From Clostridiales bacterium (lineage in GTDB: Bacteria; Bacillota; Clostridia; TANB77; CAG-508), in assembly GCA_015056485.1 (NCBI GenBank), contig SVGD01000004.1, forward strand, positions 59,064-123,063: a DNA stretch of 64,000 bases, in the 5' to 3' direction. A program made the translations under genes and the position numbers. This document shows positions 55,901-61,819 of the stretch, one piece after another (the first letter of the stretch is position 1; every line of letters begins with the position of its first letter). The notes below the pieces were generated by a model. That model was not told the DNA's origin and did not search any database. It saw nothing but the letters and a program-made list of their open reading frames with translations.

Positions 55901-57108
55901 TTTGTACAATTATAAAAAACATTATTACTTAATGAGGTTAAATCATTTGATAAAATAACTTTTTTTAAAGAAGTACAATCTTTAAATGCTGCATTTTCTA
56001 TTGATGTTACATTACTTAAATTTGCTTCTATTAATGAAGAATAACCAAAAGCTAATTCTCCTATATTCTTCACGCTTTCAGGTAATACTATTTTAGGAAG
56101 TTTTGTTTTATAAAAAGCATATTTTCCTATTGATGTTACCTTGTCGCCTATTATAATTTCATTTAAATTAGTACTTTCTCTAAACATTCCTGTTGATATT
56201 GTTGTTATGTTTGGTAATTTTGGAAATTTTTCTAATGAAGTACAACGTGCAAAAGCGTATTCTCCAATACTTGTTACATTTGCTTCATTTTCAAAACTAA
56301 TTGTTTTTAATCCTTTAAAATTATAAAAAGCAAATGAATCAATATTTGTTACAGATTGTGCTATAGTAATTTTTGCATCATTTGTAACGTTTCTAGCAAA
56401 CGCATATGTTGCTATAGTATTTACTGAAATAGGCATGGCAAAATTAGTTGTACTTTTTGCCAATGGAAATTTTAATAATTTAGTTTTTTCTTTATTATAT
56501 AATACTCCATCTTGGCTTGAAAAAGCAGTATTACTACTATCAACTTCAATTTTTGTTAATGCTGTACAAGGCTCAAATGAAATAGGACTAAAGTTTGTTA
56601 CATAGCTACCTATTTTGATTCCTGTAATACCTGTTACTTTTGGTGACACTTCTCCTGTGCTTTTATTTACAGTATAGTCAACTAATCCATTACTTTTTTC
56701 TTCATTAGTTCCAAATTGAGTTACTATATAAGTATATTCGTACCAATTAGCTACTAAACGCTCGTCAATTATAAGTTTATCAGGAATTGTAACTGTTCCT
56801 TTTAAAGTTGAAGCATTTGTAATTCTAAATGAGACTTCTCCAGGAATACCATCTGTAGCTGAATAGTCATCAAATGCTGTTCCTACATCAGGCTTAGTTA
56901 TTATAGCTTCCCAACTAATACCATTACTAGTTCCTGTATATTTTGTACCTACGTCATCAGACCACCATATGAAGTTGTCCATATCAATAACATCTTGATC
57001 AATATCCCATACAACTTCTGCTCTGGCAGTTCCTCCTGATATTAATAAGAAAACACAGGCAAGTATTCCTATTAATAACGCTTTAAAAATTGCACTCCTC
57101 TTTAGCAT
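49927..57108 (-). CDS. Giant secreted LRR/Ig-repeat protein with dockerin-like C-terminus
   Basis: This 2393-residue surface protein has a signal peptide (1-30) and BspA-like leucine-rich repeats of the LRR_5 type (about 150-640; for example LTSIGKYAFYK-like units ending in AF..C..L). Several fibronectin/Ig-like modules with D-x-x-x-P-x-V-x-I openings follow (650-1030). Next come four units of about 120 residues with the E-G-T-A-V-Y-T-F/I-x-T-S-E pattern (1040-1560), then seven Big_2 domains (about 1640-2240; S-S-N/D-E-x-V-A-T-V, A-x-G-x-A-x-I-T-V). The C-terminal GDCTGDGLVTANDL (about 2331) and EEYTASDLINEVKMYK copy the protease dockerin. It is probably an adhesin or binding scaffold. Confidence 0.88.
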   Translation of the reverse strand: MLKRSAIFKALLIGILACVFLLISGGTARAEVVWDIDQDVIDMDNFIWWSDDVGTKYTGTSNGISWEAIITKPDVGTAFDDYSATDGIPGEVSFRITNASTLKGTVTIPDKLIIDERLVANWYEYTYIVTQFGTNEEKSNGLVDYTVNKSTGEVSPKVTGITGIKIGSYVTNFSPISFEPCTALTKIEVDSSNTAFSSQDGVLYNKEKTKLLKFPLAKSTTNFAMPISVNTIATYAFARNVTNDAKITIAQSVTNIDSFAFYNFKGLKTISFENEANVTSIGEYAFARCTSLEKFPKLPNITTISTGMFRESTNLNEIIIGDKVTSIGKYAFYKTKLPKIVLPESVKNIGELAFGYSSLIEANLSNVTSIENAAFKDCTSLKKVILSNDLTSLSNNVFYNCTKLENINMPNKLTAIGESTFYGTAIKSIELPKTVTSIGNNAFIGCSNLIVAVVPEGLKTVGTTIFDSTSKACNKNLIVYSTKDNPINAQTPAYIVYTLTEGENGFATLNSFKDNKGNITQINLLNKIYGLPVRVIGEGAFKGNTKLTAVTIPNSVTEIQKEAFSGCIALKELVLPTSLKTIGEKAFYNCTGMKTIIIPKGTPIESIGTDAFKNCTATICYDGTNPAINDYKQKNPSANIIVDTMPPTATIGKERPSGKYYMCITLSNIKDDASGAYKYVVTTKADASAITEAEWKFIEADIITADVKENGTIYVYIMDKMGNIAQYQVLIQEVDTIKPTVKVEGIEGGKVAKIKISFSDEGGSGLDSYIISMSDNVENVTTGWKNLSGAKATVDDTIDNNGKWYISVKDKAGWISEPTMIELDGKMVDSTAPVVQPLTYVVNSDINIYNGQVYSETIKYLLKDTGIGLAGYAIDTKEKADETTEWIVIEDKKPEDEFTYVYENNATYYIHAKDAYGNISNTPYIENKIQVDAIAPTVEFGKRDGNKVEIKLKDSFKGLAAGANIGYAFVSTAEEEPTEYITAKLTYKAGDKVASFKADGSNLTGNYFIKVKIATLKDVQGNENKEGFKVSGEYKFDNTAPTLTVSVSAPSVKENGKVTYTITASEDVVLNKDVKASITNDKFEKDDKLGTLGEMTGSGKLWTITLTGGTANSQVVLIVPKEMFKDAAGNVLAQDYKWSEVRVDNTNPELPTPTLDKTTVNSEGTAVYTFKTSEALRLVEDKAKEITLTGDGIKGTVVEVKAPEVDGKTWTITVKGGVGNGPVKLNLPQGLFTDEAGNSSDKQEISGLSFDNIAPTVKIDGPEPAIINKEGTAVYTITTSEKVELAMDDMFEASLTIEYSADDPTEWEPGLIQPVDISKISEDGKTWKVKVSNATGDGEATLTIAEGAFIDEAGNVSALTEKAGLTIDNTAPVITSVSEAIPSDDKESATIVITTENKESQFVISASENVELITEDWITASSTTLTDTVESNGDFYIYVKDIAGNIAKYNGVVKVSGIIDNKAPTVKIEAPTPAGIKTGNKATFKIITSEAVTNVQGKLATLEGEGSEGSTVTIEQIGKTSFVATVTAGSKEGEIKLVLPEGIFKDTSSNSTETEYTKEGLVVDNTAPQAEVKYEQTENGIKVIIIANEELSALEGWTLTKTNKENDTLVKEVTEDLSEVTVKDIAENELKVVTKVKFATSIILNETATVNVDGKKELFATIVPSDTLPESIKWESSNKSIVTVDSKGVMKGISKGTATITATSIKDAKVSSSCQVIVNEKIKVDSVTFKEEAPKELILGGKAELANLITIAPDNATVKDAKWSSSNTSVITVDENGTVKAVGVGEAIITVTADGGKTASLTIKVKEIDSTEVTGIELDKPVLRLVKGQTAQLNETVKPEELASTLQSVVWASSNEKIATVVNGSVTAVAAGEATITVTTINGGKSATCKVYVEESNVTLESIAFEKTSLEIVEGKSETLKVIFTPSNAINQDVTFESSDETIVTIDENGKLTAIMPGETTITATSEEGGFTATCNVVVTEAIPVEKIELDITTLELYTGDSTQINATVTPDNATDKEIIWTSSDENVVTVNANGKVTAVGVGTAIITASSLDGEITATCEVTITEFIAVESVTLDKESVDIMKNSDIILSATVNPENATNKKLTWSSDNEDVAKVEETEDGSAKVTGVGDGTAVITVTTEDGNFTATCNVTVTTGTGKVTGVKLSANEMTLSIGKTSQIIATVEPEDAANRTLIWKSSNENVATVDVAGNVTAIAEGTSVITVTTEDGNFTATCTITVVQQAKGFTDDAEFGMKTIDKVNYLIGIKPKVTIQSILDKLAEGYTAIVENADKEEISDYTKYASTDNTRITVKNETETITYIVVVTGDCTGDGLVTANDLIDTVKQFKHTRSNGTRGTKLEGAKLLAVKFTDKEEYTASDLINEVKMYKEWKNK

Positions 57109-57149
57109 AAATTTTCCCTCCTAAAAATTTTTCAAAAATTCATGCTTTA

Positions 57150-57178
57150 AATATACTCGCGAAGAAAAAAAAAATCAA
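57150..57178 (-). promoter_or_regulatory. Putative promoter of the giant protein operon
   Basis: Minus strand TTGATT (57173-57178), a 17-base T-rich spacer and TATATT (57150-57155). AGGAGGG precedes the start codon. Confidence 0.5.
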
Positions 57179-57208
57179 TAGCAAAATTTTCTACCCCTTT
57201 ATTTTGAT

Positions 57209-57242
57209 AAAAAAAACACGCTTCACGTTTTTACGGAAGCGC
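57209..57242 (-). terminator. Terminator of the coaE-UDG transcript
   Basis: Stem CGCTTC...GAAGCG with inner CGT/ACG pairing and a run of eight T on the minus strand. It lies about 115 bases past the uracil-DNA glycosylase stop. Confidence 0.7.
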
Positions 57243-57358
57243 ATTTCAGGTTTTTTTATGACTTGAAAATGATATTTATATTACAATTGTGTTACAAAAA
57301 ACTTTTGTATTCCTCTAATACTTAGGGAGAAGTGTTTTACAGCATTCGTTTTTTTATC

Positions 57359-57901
57359 TTAAATATATATTAGTTTTTTTAAATCTTTCCAAAAATCTAT
57401 TTTTTTCGACTCATCTCTTAATAATGCCGCAGGATGAAATGTAGGTAAGTATTTAATCCCATCTTTCTCAACCCATTTACCTCTACTGCTAGTAATTCCA
57501 TATTCTTTTCCTAATATGTTTTTTAATGCTACATTACCTAAAAGTACTATTATTTCGGGATTTACTAATTTTATTTGCATATTTAAAAATTCTCTACAGC
57601 TAGACGCTTCATCTTCCTCTGGATTTCTATTATTAGGTGGTCTACATTTAACAATATTCGCAATGTAAACCTCTTCTCTTTTTATTCCTATTCCTTGAAA
57701 AGCTTGGTCCATAAGTTTCCCTGCCTTCCCAACAAAAGGAATTCCTTGGATATCTTCATCAGCTCCTGGTCCTTCTCCTATAAACATTATTTTTGCATTT
57801 TTATTTCCTGTGCCAATTACAACTTTTTTTCTTCCTGTATATAATTTGCATTTACTACATTTTTTGCATGCTTCTTCTAATTCTTCCCATGTTTGGTACA
57901 T
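57359..57901 (-). CDS. Family 4 uracil-DNA glycosylase
   Basis: This 180-residue repair enzyme removes uracil from DNA. It has the iron-sulfur cysteines CKKCSKCKLY near 12-20 and later Cys residues (KCRPP, SSCREF). Motif 1 is GEGPGADEDIQGIPFVG, and the C-terminal motif is LPTFHPAALLR. This is the family 4, [4Fe-4S]-containing type found in anaerobes and thermophiles. It follows coaE by three bases. Confidence 0.93.
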   Translation of the reverse strand: MYQTWEELEEACKKCSKCKLYTGRKKVVIGTGNKNAKIMFIGEGPGADEDIQGIPFVGKAGKLMDQAFQGIGIKREEVYIANIVKCRPPNNRNPEEDEASSCREFLNMQIKLVNPEIIVLLGNVALKNILGKEYGITSSRGKWVEKDGIKYLPTFHPAALLRDESKKIDFWKDLKKLIYI

Positions 57902-57904
57902 ATA

Positions 57905-58474
57905 TTATTCTCCTATTTTTAATATTATATCTTGAACTTTTTCTTCTATATTACTATCCTTATTATTATATACAATAAAATCTACATTTTCTTTATAAAA
58001 CTCATCCTTAGCTTGCGCATTTAATCTTTCTTGAGCTTTATTCTCTTCAATGTTATCTCTCTTTACTATTCTTTCTATTTTTACTTTTTCATCTGCTATT
58101 ACTGCAATAGTTACATCACAAATTGTGTTTAATTGTGATTCAATTAATAAAGGAGCATCTATGATGGAATTATTTTCCACTTGTTTTTTTATTTCTTGTA
58201 CAACATATTTAAATGTAAGAGCATTGATTTTTAGCCTTTCCATTTCATTATTAAACACAATTTCTGCTAGTTTTTTTCTATTTATTTCTTGATTATCATT
58301 TAATATTTTTACACCAAATGTTTTTACTATTTCTTTATAATAATCTTCACCTTTATTGTATAATTTTTTTACAATTTCATCTGCATTTATTAATTTATAA
58401 TTTAATTTTTGTGCTAATATACTACTAAATGTTGTTTTACCGCTTCCAGATGAACCAGTTATTCCAATTATCAT
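57905..58474 (-). CDS. coaE: Dephospho-CoA kinase
   Basis: CoaE phosphorylates dephospho-CoA to complete CoA synthesis. The 189-residue P-loop kinase starts MIIGITGSSGSGKTTFSS. It shows the NADEIVKKLY segment, IIDAPLLIESQL and the arginine-containing lid IVKRDNIEENKAQERLNAQ. The gene is preceded by GAAGGAG. It lies 15 bases after the REP-associated transposase gene and is coupled to the uracil-DNA glycosylase gene downstream. Confidence 0.94.
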   Translation of the reverse strand: MIIGITGSSGSGKTTFSSILAQKLNYKLINADEIVKKLYNKGEDYYKEIVKTFGVKILNDNQEINRKKLAEIVFNNEMERLKINALTFKYVVQEIKKQVENNSIIDAPLLIESQLNTICDVTIAVIADEKVKIERIVKRDNIEENKAQERLNAQAKDEFYKENVDFIVYNNKDSNIEEKVQDIILKIGE

Positions 58475-58489
58475 TTTTTACTCCTTCAA

Positions 58490-58990
58490 TTAACAATTAT
58501 ATTTATCTTTTTCCCAATTTAAAGGGTTGTATTGTATATATTCTTTGATTTTATATAATTCTTTTTCGCTTCTTATAATGTGTTCGTAATAATTTCGTTG
58601 CCAGAATGAATATCCTATTCTTCTGCTCACATCTGCTTTAAACAATCCAATTACATTTGTAATTTTTATCTTCTTATCGGGCAGGTCAAGACCTGCCCCT
58701 ACAATTATTTTTTCAATTATAAAATGTATATGATTTGGCATTATCACATAATCATGGATTTTAATTGTTTTAAAATGTTCTTCAATCTTTTTTAATTCTT
58801 TTTCAACCATTATTCCAATGTTATTTAATTTAATGTAGGGGTCGTTCTTGACCGACCCTCCCAATATTTCTGATAATACACACTTTCTATCTTGTGTACA
58901 AATTGTTATAAAATACATTCCTTCTTGCGAATAATCATATTCTTTTAATCTAATTGATTTTCTTGTTTGGAAATTTTTATTCTCTTCCAT
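58490..58990 (-). CDS. REP-associated tyrosine transposase (RAYT, Y1/HUH family) containing two REP copies
   Basis: This 166-residue single-domain HUH nuclease has GMYFITICTQDRK (24-36) and the metal-binding His pair in MPNHIHFII (84-92). The catalytic Tyr is in NYYEHIIR (133-140), and the RAYT-typical C-terminus is YIQYNPLNW (151-159). RAYTs recognise GTAG-led REP hairpins and are thought to move them, and this window is full of such elements. Residues 96-105 (IVGAGLDLPD) and 44-52 (GGSVKNDPY) are themselves encoded by REP copies of opposite orientation. They are inserted in frame and leave the catalytic motifs intact. Whether the protein is still active is unknown. Confidence 0.9.
   Translation of the reverse strand: MEENKNFQTRKSIRLKEYDYSQEGMYFITICTQDRKCVLSEILGGSVKNDPYIKLNNIGIMVEKELKKIEEHFKTIKIHDYVIMPNHIHFIIEKIIVGAGLDLPDKKIKITNVIGLFKADVSRRIGYSFWQRNYYEHIIRSEKELYKIKEYIQYNPLNWEKDKYNC
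58678..58703. repeat. GTAG REP (core B) inside the RAYT gene, coding orientation
   Basis: The minus strand reads GTAGGGGCAGGTCTTGACCT then GCCCG. It translates to VGAGLDLPD, just after the HUH motif. Confidence 0.92.
58835..58859. repeat. GTAG REP (core B) inside the RAYT gene, opposite orientation
   Basis: The plus strand reads GTAGGGGTCGTTCTTGACCG then ACCCT, and translates on the minus strand to GGSVKNDPY. One mismatch breaks the stem. Confidence 0.88.
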
Positions 58991-59095
58991 AGGAGGCTCC
59001 TTTTTTAGCCCCCATATTTGTTTTTTATTATATCATTTTCTCTTTATAAAATAAAGAGGTTTATATTTCATAAATTTTTTATTAAAATCTCTTTT

Positions 59096-59144
59096 GTATA
59101 GGTTGTCTTGACTTGCTCCGGGTTGGTCAAGACCGACCCCTACA
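59096..59144. repeat. Degenerate GTAG REP pair, core B, upstream of pit
   Basis: GTATAGGTTGTCTTGACTTG (decayed left unit) and an intact right unit, GGTTGGTCAAGACCGACCCC followed by TACA. It lies in the gap between the divergent RAYT and pit genes. Confidence 0.8.
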
Positions 59145-59237
59145 TTTTAAAATTCAATTCATATTATAATATCTAATATAAATTTATTGTTTTTTATTAT
59201 TGTTATAGTATATAATACCTTTTGAAAGGATGTTATT

Positions 59238-60290
59238 ATGACTATAAATTTTTATGATTTTATAAATCAAATAATTCAAAACCCATTTTTATTAGTAATT
59301 GTAGGTTTAACTTTAGGTGTTATATTAGTTAACGGTTGGACTGATGCTCCAAATGCAATTGCTACTTGTGTTTCAACGAGGTCTTTATCACCAAAAAAAG
59401 CAATTATTATGGCGGCTATATTCAATTTTCTCGGAGTTTTAGTAATGACTTTAATTAGTCGAGCTGTGGCTCAAACAATTTACAACATGGTTGATTTTGG
59501 TAATGATGCAAACAATGCTTTAATAGCTCTTTGTGCAGCTCTATTTGCTATTGTAGCCTGGGCAGTTGCTGCTTGGTTCTTCGGGATTCCTACAAGTGAA
59601 AGTCACGCTTTAATTGCTGGTATATCAGGTGCTGCTATTGCAATTCAAGGTGGTATTTCTGGTATAAATTCTAGCGAATGGCTTAAAGTTATATATGGAC
59701 TAGTTCTATCTACTATTTTAGGTTTTGCCTTAGGATTTATTGTTGTTAAAACAATTATTTTAATATGCAGAAAAATTGAACGAAGAAAAACAAATAAGTT
59801 CTTTAAATATGGACAAATAATGGGTGGTGCAGCTATGGCTTTCATGCATGGTGCGCAAGATGGTCAAAAATTTATGGGTGTTTTTATGCTAGGAATATTT
59901 TTAGCAAATGGTTATACATCTGTAAATGAATTTTCTATTCCTTTATGGTTAATGATTCTTTGCTCAATTATTATGTCTTTAGGGACTTCTATTGGAGGAT
60001 ATAAAATAATTAAAACTGTTGGTATGGGTATGGTAAAAATGGAAAAATATCAAGGTTTTGCTGCAGATACTGCTGGAGCAATATGTTTACTGATTTCTTC
60101 ATTGTTTGGTATTCCAGTAAGTACTACACATACAAAAACAACAGCAATTATGGGTGTTGGTGCAGCCAAAAGACTTTCTTCTGTTAATTGGTCAATAGTA
60201 AAGGAAATGGTTCTAGCATGGATTTTAACCTTCCCTGGATGTGGTTTATTAGGATTTGCTGCAGCTCATCTATTTATGAAAATTTTTTAA
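59238..60290 (+). CDS. pit: PiT-family inorganic phosphate transporter
   Basis: This 350-residue polytopic membrane protein would import phosphate with a cation. The duplicated PiT signature is present as GWTDAPNAIATCVSTRSLSP near 31-50 and GIPVSTTHTKTTAIMGVGA near 294-312. It lacks the long cytoplasmic loop of larger family members. GAAAGGATG precedes the ATG. The PhoU-like DUF47 gene follows by 25 bases, the usual bacterial pairing. Confidence 0.95.
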   Translation: MTINFYDFINQIIQNPFLLVIVGLTLGVILVNGWTDAPNAIATCVSTRSLSPKKAIIMAAIFNFLGVLVMTLISRAVAQTIYNMVDFGNDANNALIALCAALFAIVAWAVAAWFFGIPTSESHALIAGISGAAIAIQGGISGINSSEWLKVIYGLVLSTILGFALGFIVVKTIILICRKIERRKTNKFFKYGQIMGGAAMAFMHGAQDGQKFMGVFMLGIFLANGYTSVNEFSIPLWLMILCSIIMSLGTSIGGYKIIKTVGMGMVKMEKYQGFAADTAGAICLLISSLFGIPVSTTHTKTTAIMGVGAAKRLSSVNWSIVKEMVLAWILTFPGCGLLGFAAAHLFMKIF

Positions 60291-60315
60291 AATTATTATA
60301 TAAGGAGTTTTATTT

Positions 60316-60933
60316 ATGAAAAAAGAAAAATTTAATTATTTTGATGAATTTATAAAAGGAAGTGATTATTCTGTACAATGTATAGAACTACTAAATGAAT
60401 TTTTTGAAGATTTTAATAAAAATTCATTACCTGATAATATTGTGAAAATGCATAAAATCGAACATGAAGCCGATGAAGAAAAACATCTTCTTACTAATTA
60501 CTTACTAAAAGATTTTTTGCCACCTATAGAAAGAGAAGATATTGTACTTTTGGCACATAAAATAGATAATTTAACAGATAATATCGAAGAAATTTTAATA
60601 AATATTGATATATTTAATGTAACTGCTTTAAGACCTGAAATCTCTGAATTTACAAAATTACTTTATGATTGTTGCAAATCAGTAAATGCTTTAATTATTG
60701 AATTTAAAAATTTTAAAAAGAATTCTAATATCGAAGAAAAAATCATAGAAATAAACCACATGGAAGAAGATGGTGATTCTTTATATTCAAAATATATGAG
60801 AGAATTATATAGAGAAAACAATCCTATAGACATTTTAATTTGGACACAAATACTTAATTGCTTTGAACAATGTTTTGATGCATGTGAACAAATAGCTGAT
60901 GCTGTTGAAAATATAATATTAAAAAATTCTTAA
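60316..60933 (+). CDS. DUF47/PhoU-like protein, partner of the PiT transporter
   Basis: This 205-residue helical-bundle protein has HKIEHEADEEKHLL near 50 and HKIDNLTDNIEE near 85, the E/D-rich metal-binding motifs of PhoU-like proteins. A matching HMEEDGDSLYSKYM lies in the second half. Such DUF47 proteins are thought to regulate the PiT permease they are encoded with. The ribosome binding site is AAGGAG. A terminator follows at 60944-60976. Confidence 0.9.
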   Translation: MKKEKFNYFDEFIKGSDYSVQCIELLNEFFEDFNKNSLPDNIVKMHKIEHEADEEKHLLTNYLLKDFLPPIEREDIVLLAHKIDNLTDNIEEILINIDIFNVTALRPEISEFTKLLYDCCKSVNALIIEFKNFKKNSNIEEKIIEINHMEEDGDSLYSKYMRELYRENNPIDILIWTQILNCFEQCFDACEQIADAVENIILKNS

Positions 60934-60943
60934 ATTGTTAAAC

Positions 60944-60976
60944 AAAACGGAGATGAATATTTTTCATTTCCGTTTT
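60944..60976 (+). terminator. Terminator of pit-DUF47
   Basis: Stem AAAACGGAGATGAA / TTCATTTCCGTTTT with one mismatch, then ATTT. Confidence 0.8.
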
Positions 60977-60983
60977 ATTTATA

Positions 60984-61012
60984 TTGACTTATATTATTAT
61001 TTATATTATATA
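60984..61012 (+). promoter_or_regulatory. Promoter of a possibly leaderless 5-formyl-THF cyclo-ligase mRNA
   Basis: TTGACT (60984-60989), 17-base spacer, TATATA (61007-61012). The expected start of transcription falls at about 61019-61020, which is the ATG itself. Confidence 0.6.
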
Positions 61013-61019
61013 AATGTGT

Positions 61020-61535
61020 ATGGAAAAAAAATTTTTAAGAGAACAATATTTAGAAATAAGAAAAAATTGCAAATTGAATATTGAAAAAATACACAGCCAA
61101 TTATTTTCATCAAATGATTTTATAAATGCTAAAACTGTTTTTATTTATGTTTCTTTTGGAAACGAAATTAGCACATATGAAATCATTGAAAAAGGCTTTA
61201 AATTAAATAAAAAAGTTGCTGTTCCAAAATGCATTGATAATAATTTGGAATTTTATTATATTGATTCTTTTTCTGATTTAAAATTAGGTTCTTATAATAT
61301 TTTAGAACCTATAACAAGAATACAAGCAAATGATTTTGAAAATAGCATTTGTATTACACCTGGAATTGTTTTTGACAAAAAAGGTTACAGAGTTGGATAT
61401 GGTAAAGGATATTACGATAGATTTTTTAAAGAATATACTGGCATAAAGATTGGTCTTTGTTGTAAAGAATGTTTAATTGATGATGTGTTTCATGATGAGT
61501 TTGATGTAGCTGTGGATTATGTGATTACTGACTAA
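61020..61535 (+). CDS. 5-formyltetrahydrofolate cyclo-ligase
   Basis: This enzyme converts 5-formyl-THF to 5,10-methenyl-THF with ATP. The protein of about 171 residues has KKFLREQYLEIRK at the N-terminus, ICITPGIVFDKKGYRVGYGK and GKGYYDRFFK, the family ATP/folate-binding signature. No Shine-Dalgarno sequence precedes either ATG (61014 or 61020). The promoter places the likely transcript start on the second, which I use. A GTAG palindrome closes the gene at 61546-61573. Confidence 0.92.
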   Translation: MEKKFLREQYLEIRKNCKLNIEKIHSQLFSSNDFINAKTVFIYVSFGNEISTYEIIEKGFKLNKKVAVPKCIDNNLEFYYIDSFSDLKLGSYNILEPITRIQANDFENSICITPGIVFDKKGYRVGYGKGYYDRFFKEYTGIKIGLCCKECLIDDVFHDEFDVAVDYVITD

Positions 61536-61545
61536 TTCTATTATT

Positions 61546-61573
61546 GTAGGGGCGAACTCAGTTCGCCCCTACA
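61546..61573. repeat. Single GTAG REP, core type G, perfect palindrome
   Basis: GTAGGGGCGAACTCAGTTCG then CCCCTACA, 11 bases after the cyclo-ligase stop. Both ends carry GTAG, one on each strand. Confidence 0.9.
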
Positions 61574-61639
61574 TTTACTCTATATTTTTAAATTTAGTAC
61601 AAACTATAACAGTTTATACAATTATTTTTCCTTAAACTC

Positions 61640-61668
61640 TTGCACAAATCGCATAATGTAGTTATAAT
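61640..61668 (+). promoter_or_regulatory. Promoter of tRNA-Arg
   Basis: TTGCAC, 17-base spacer, TATAAT (61663-61668), ending 11 bases before the tRNA. Confidence 0.75.
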
Positions 61669-61679
61669 AGTATGTGCAT

Positions 61680-61756
61680 GCACCTGTAGCTTAGCTGGAT
61701 AAAGCGCAAGGCTACGAACTTTGAGACCGGGGGTTCGAATCCCTCCAGGTGCACCA
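61680..61756 (+). tRNA. tRNA-Arg (anticodon ACG), CCA encoded
   Basis: Cloverleaf: acceptor GCACCTG/CAGGTGC, D-arm GCTT...AAGC, anticodon stem CAAGG/CTTTG with loop CTACGAA (anticodon ACG, read as ICG), and T-arm GGGGG-TTCGAAT-CCCTC. CCA is encoded at 61754-61756, and the terminator hairpin begins on this CCA. Confidence 0.96.
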
Positions 61757-61797
61757 CATAAAAAAGTCATAGCTTTAACTATGGCTTTTTTATGTGG
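61754..61797 (+). terminator. Terminator of tRNA-Arg, beginning at the CCA
   Basis: CCACATAAAAAAGTCATAG pairs with CTATGGCTTTTTTATGTGG. The 5' arm starts with the tRNA CCA. Confidence 0.8.
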
Positions 61798-61819
61798 TTT
61801 TTAAATTGGAGGATTCGAG

